Part shown: piece by piece, positions 24,167-25,555 of the stretch
Numbering within the stretch: position 1 is the stretch's first letter
Layout of the letters: the number at the start of each line of letters is the position of its first letter
IMG/VR virus record: IMGVR_UViG_3300010354_000577
Span: 1-25,555 of that record
Strand: one strand, 5' to 3'
Length of the DNA: 25,555 nucleotides
From: a virus
The notes under the pieces: generated by a model
Told to the model about the DNA's origin: nothing
The model's input: only the letters and a program-made list of their open reading frames with translations
The model's database searches: none
Made by a program: the position numbers and the translations under genes

Positions 24167-24808
24167 ATGAATTTTTCTTTATGGATAAGTCACATGCGCC
24201 AATCATCTGCCAAGTTTTTGATGTTCGTCGTTGCTGTTTTTTTACTAGCTAGTTGTGGAGAAAACACAGAAACAAAAATAATTGAGCTTGAAAAAAAAAT
24301 AAATACTCCGTTTTATATTGATAAAGTAAAAGTAGATTCACAATTACTTCCGCATGTTATGGAATTTGCTGGATATTGTGAAAGATTTAAAATTTCTGAA
24401 TTATGCCAAAAAAACTTTAATAATACTCTTTCAGTTCGTTTAGTTCCATCATTTAAAGAAAAAAACGTTGTTGGCAAATGTTTTGTTGATTTTTATACTG
24501 GCAAAAGATGGGTTGAAGTTCTCGATTGGAAAGATTATGAGTCTTTATTAACTAAAACGCTTGTAATGCACGAGATGGGGCACTGTGTTTTGGGCGACCC
24601 TTACCCACATTTTGATAATGATTATGATATTATGAATTCTTATCTGCTTCCACAAAAAATTATACAAATGTATTGGCCAATACTTATTCAAAATATGTTT
24701 TTAAGGGTAGGCGGCAGTTTGTTGACAGAAGACATAAAAGATTCTAATGTAAGTAGTGTTATTTTGGATGAGTTTGGCAATTTTTCTTGCGAAAAAGAAA
24801 AATTTTAA
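24167..24808 (+). CDS. Lipoprotein with metzincin-like zinc metalloprotease motif
   Basis: A 213-residue protein. The N-terminus has a type II signal ending in LLASC (Cys30). H135-E-M-G-H139 is the zinc-binding HExxH motif; Gly144 and His148 follow, then DYDIMNSYL with Met156, resembling the third zinc ligand and Met-turn of metzincins. Spacing (H-E-x-x-H-x3-G-x4-H) is slightly longer than the classical x2-G-x2-H. Other cysteines (71, 80, 105, 140, 208) may form disulfides in the periplasm. Likely role: an envelope-anchored protease acting on a host surface or periplasmic protein; substrate unknown. ATG 24167 has GGAG at five-base spacing; ATG 24194 would shorten the N-region and also fits. 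Two bases separate it from the preceding gene. Confidence 0.65.
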   Translation: MNFSLWISHMRQSSAKFLMFVVAVFLLASCGENTETKIIELEKKINTPFYIDKVKVDSQLLPHVMEFAGYCERFKISELCQKNFNNTLSVRLVPSFKEKNVVGKCFVDFYTGKRWVEVLDWKDYESLLTKTLVMHEMGHCVLGDPYPHFDNDYDIMNSYLLPQKIIQMYWPILIQNMFLRVGGSLLTEDIKDSNVSSVILDEFGNFSCEKEKF

Positions 24809-24834
24809 AACATTTATACATAATAGGAGTTTTT

Positions 24835-25555
24835 GTGTCAAAAAAAATCAATATTGGTATTACGTTGCAAGTCGAAGATTACAAAACTTCTAGTTTTTTT
24901 AGCAATGGTATTAAACAAAATATTATTACGTTGAGGGAAGTTTTTGAAAATTGTAAAAATGTTAATAAAAGTTATATTATTAACACTTCGTCAAAGTTCA
25001 GCGCAATTGCCGGCACACATTGGGAAAAATATGCTGAATATATTATTACCAAAGAAGAAGCAAAAAAGAAATGCGATTTAATTGTAGAAGCGCACGGGTC
25101 GTTATTAATAGATGAATATAAAAAATATAAAAAATTAGGAAAAAAAATCGTAAAACAAGTGCTTGGCGCAGAACTAGCAATGTTTAACGAACGGGTGCTT
25201 TTCAATATTCCCGCTGGTGGTATTTATAAAAAAAATAACGACGTTGATGCCACATGGATTAGTCCTCATTTTTACGAAAGAGATAAACATTTTTTTGAAT
25301 GTTTATACGAATGCAACGTTTTAGAAGCCCCATATATATGGGATTCAAGATTTATTAATATGCACATTGAGTCTTTAAAAAAAAATAAACAAAATTTTAC
25401 TGGCACTTATGCTCCAAATGGAAATCTTAAAAAAAGAATTTCAACCATGGAAGCAAATATTAATATGGTAAAGACTTGCTCTGTGCCAATTATTATTGCT
25501 GAGCTATTAGAAAGAAAATATCCCGAAGTTTTAGAATTTTTTAGTATTTTTGGCG
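24835..25555 (+). CDS. DUF2827-family protein, copy B (3' end outside window)
   Basis: Starts at GTG 24835 with AGGAG (24825-24829) five bases upstream and runs open to the window edge (240 residues seen of about 384 expected). It aligns without gaps to copy A over its visible length: same NIGIT start, FFSNGIKQN, ITKEEAK, KKIVKQVLGAELAMF, APYIWDSRFI and the KKRISTMEAN block. Differences are concentrated upstream of 25397; two later blocks are DNA-identical to copy A. Predicted role as for copy A, perhaps with a different sugar or acceptor. It follows the protease gene by 26 bases. Confidence 0.75.
   Translation, partial: MSKKINIGITLQVEDYKTSSFFSNGIKQNIITLREVFENCKNVNKSYIINTSSKFSAIAGTHWEKYAEYIITKEEAKKKCDLIVEAHGSLLIDEYKKYKKLGKKIVKQVLGAELAMFNERVLFNIPAGGIYKKNNDVDATWISPHFYERDKHFFECLYECNVLEAPYIWDSRFINMHIESLKKNKQNFTGTYAPNGNLKKRISTMEANINMVKTCSVPIIIAELLERKYPEVLEFFSIFG
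25397..25458 (+). repeat. 62-nt block identical to 21192-21253 (DUF2827 copy B)
   Basis: Partner of the copy A block; identical at every base and in the same codon frame. Bases just upstream (25396 and before) differ from copy A. Confidence 0.9.
25486..25555 (+). repeat. 70-nt block identical to 21281-21350 (DUF2827 copy B)
   Basis: Partner of the second copy A block; identity runs up to the end of the window, so its full length is unknown. Confidence 0.9.

Overview
The window is an AT-rich stretch of a large contractile-tailed (myovirus-type) phage genome or prophage, with every gene on the + strand. The kind of virus is read from gene order and domain signatures: tape measure C-terminus, baseplate hub, OB-fold spike, a small XkdP/LysM-like tail protein, a gp25 (P2 W)-type wedge, a very large baseplate J-type wedge, a gpI/gp7-like wedge and a tail fibre. 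This is essentially the P2 order V-W-J-I-H, with a hub ahead of the spike. Several genes have strong Shine-Dalgarno sites (AAGGAG, GGAGG), and at least three products carry bacterial lipoprotein signals, so the host is probably a Gram-negative, SD-using bacterium. The host cannot be named from this window. No tRNA, rRNA, CRISPR, integrase or insertion sequence was seen.

Layout. Positions 1-19471 hold the tail/baseplate module: tape measure C-terminus (3-1799), hub (1816-3708), spike (3708-4580), 369-aa tail/baseplate protein (4626-5735), LysM/gp53-like plus gp25-like fusion (5746-7302), 2307-aa J-like wedge (7371-14294, with an in-frame extension past a TAG to 14384), 841-aa gpI/gp7-like protein (14386-16911) and 841-aa fibre (16946-19471). 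Two unassigned genes follow: a 140-aa protein and a helix-turn-helix protein that might be a small terminase. Positions 20621-25555 form an accessory region bracketed by two paralogous DUF2827 genes (predicted GT-B glycosyltransferase-like), the second cut by the window edge. Between them lie about a dozen small genes: lipoproteins, a short exported Cys-rich protein, two 33-aa single-membrane-span proteins too short for routine calling, a MerR/Xis-like DNA-binding protein, a metzincin-like lipoprotein protease, and several unknowns, many joined by ATGA/TGATG overlaps.

How it fits together. The first 19 kb would build the tail tip: the tape measure runs through the tube, hub and spike close it, gp25-, J- and I-like proteins form the wedges, and the fibre contacts the host. 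The last 5 kb looks like a host-surface programme (envelope lipoproteins, a protease, glycosyl-transfer-type enzymes). Such sets may serve superinfection exclusion, receptor masking or virion glycosylation; this is inference from signals and context.

Most notable points: (1) the J-like gene is interrupted by one TAG, after which the same frame continues for 29 codons that read like a typical J-protein tail, ending one base before the next ATG; (2) the two DUF2827 genes share 62-nt and 70-nt blocks of perfect identity separated by a 27-nt diverged patch, which indicates recent recombination or gene conversion; (3) a compact cluster of exported proteins sits between them.
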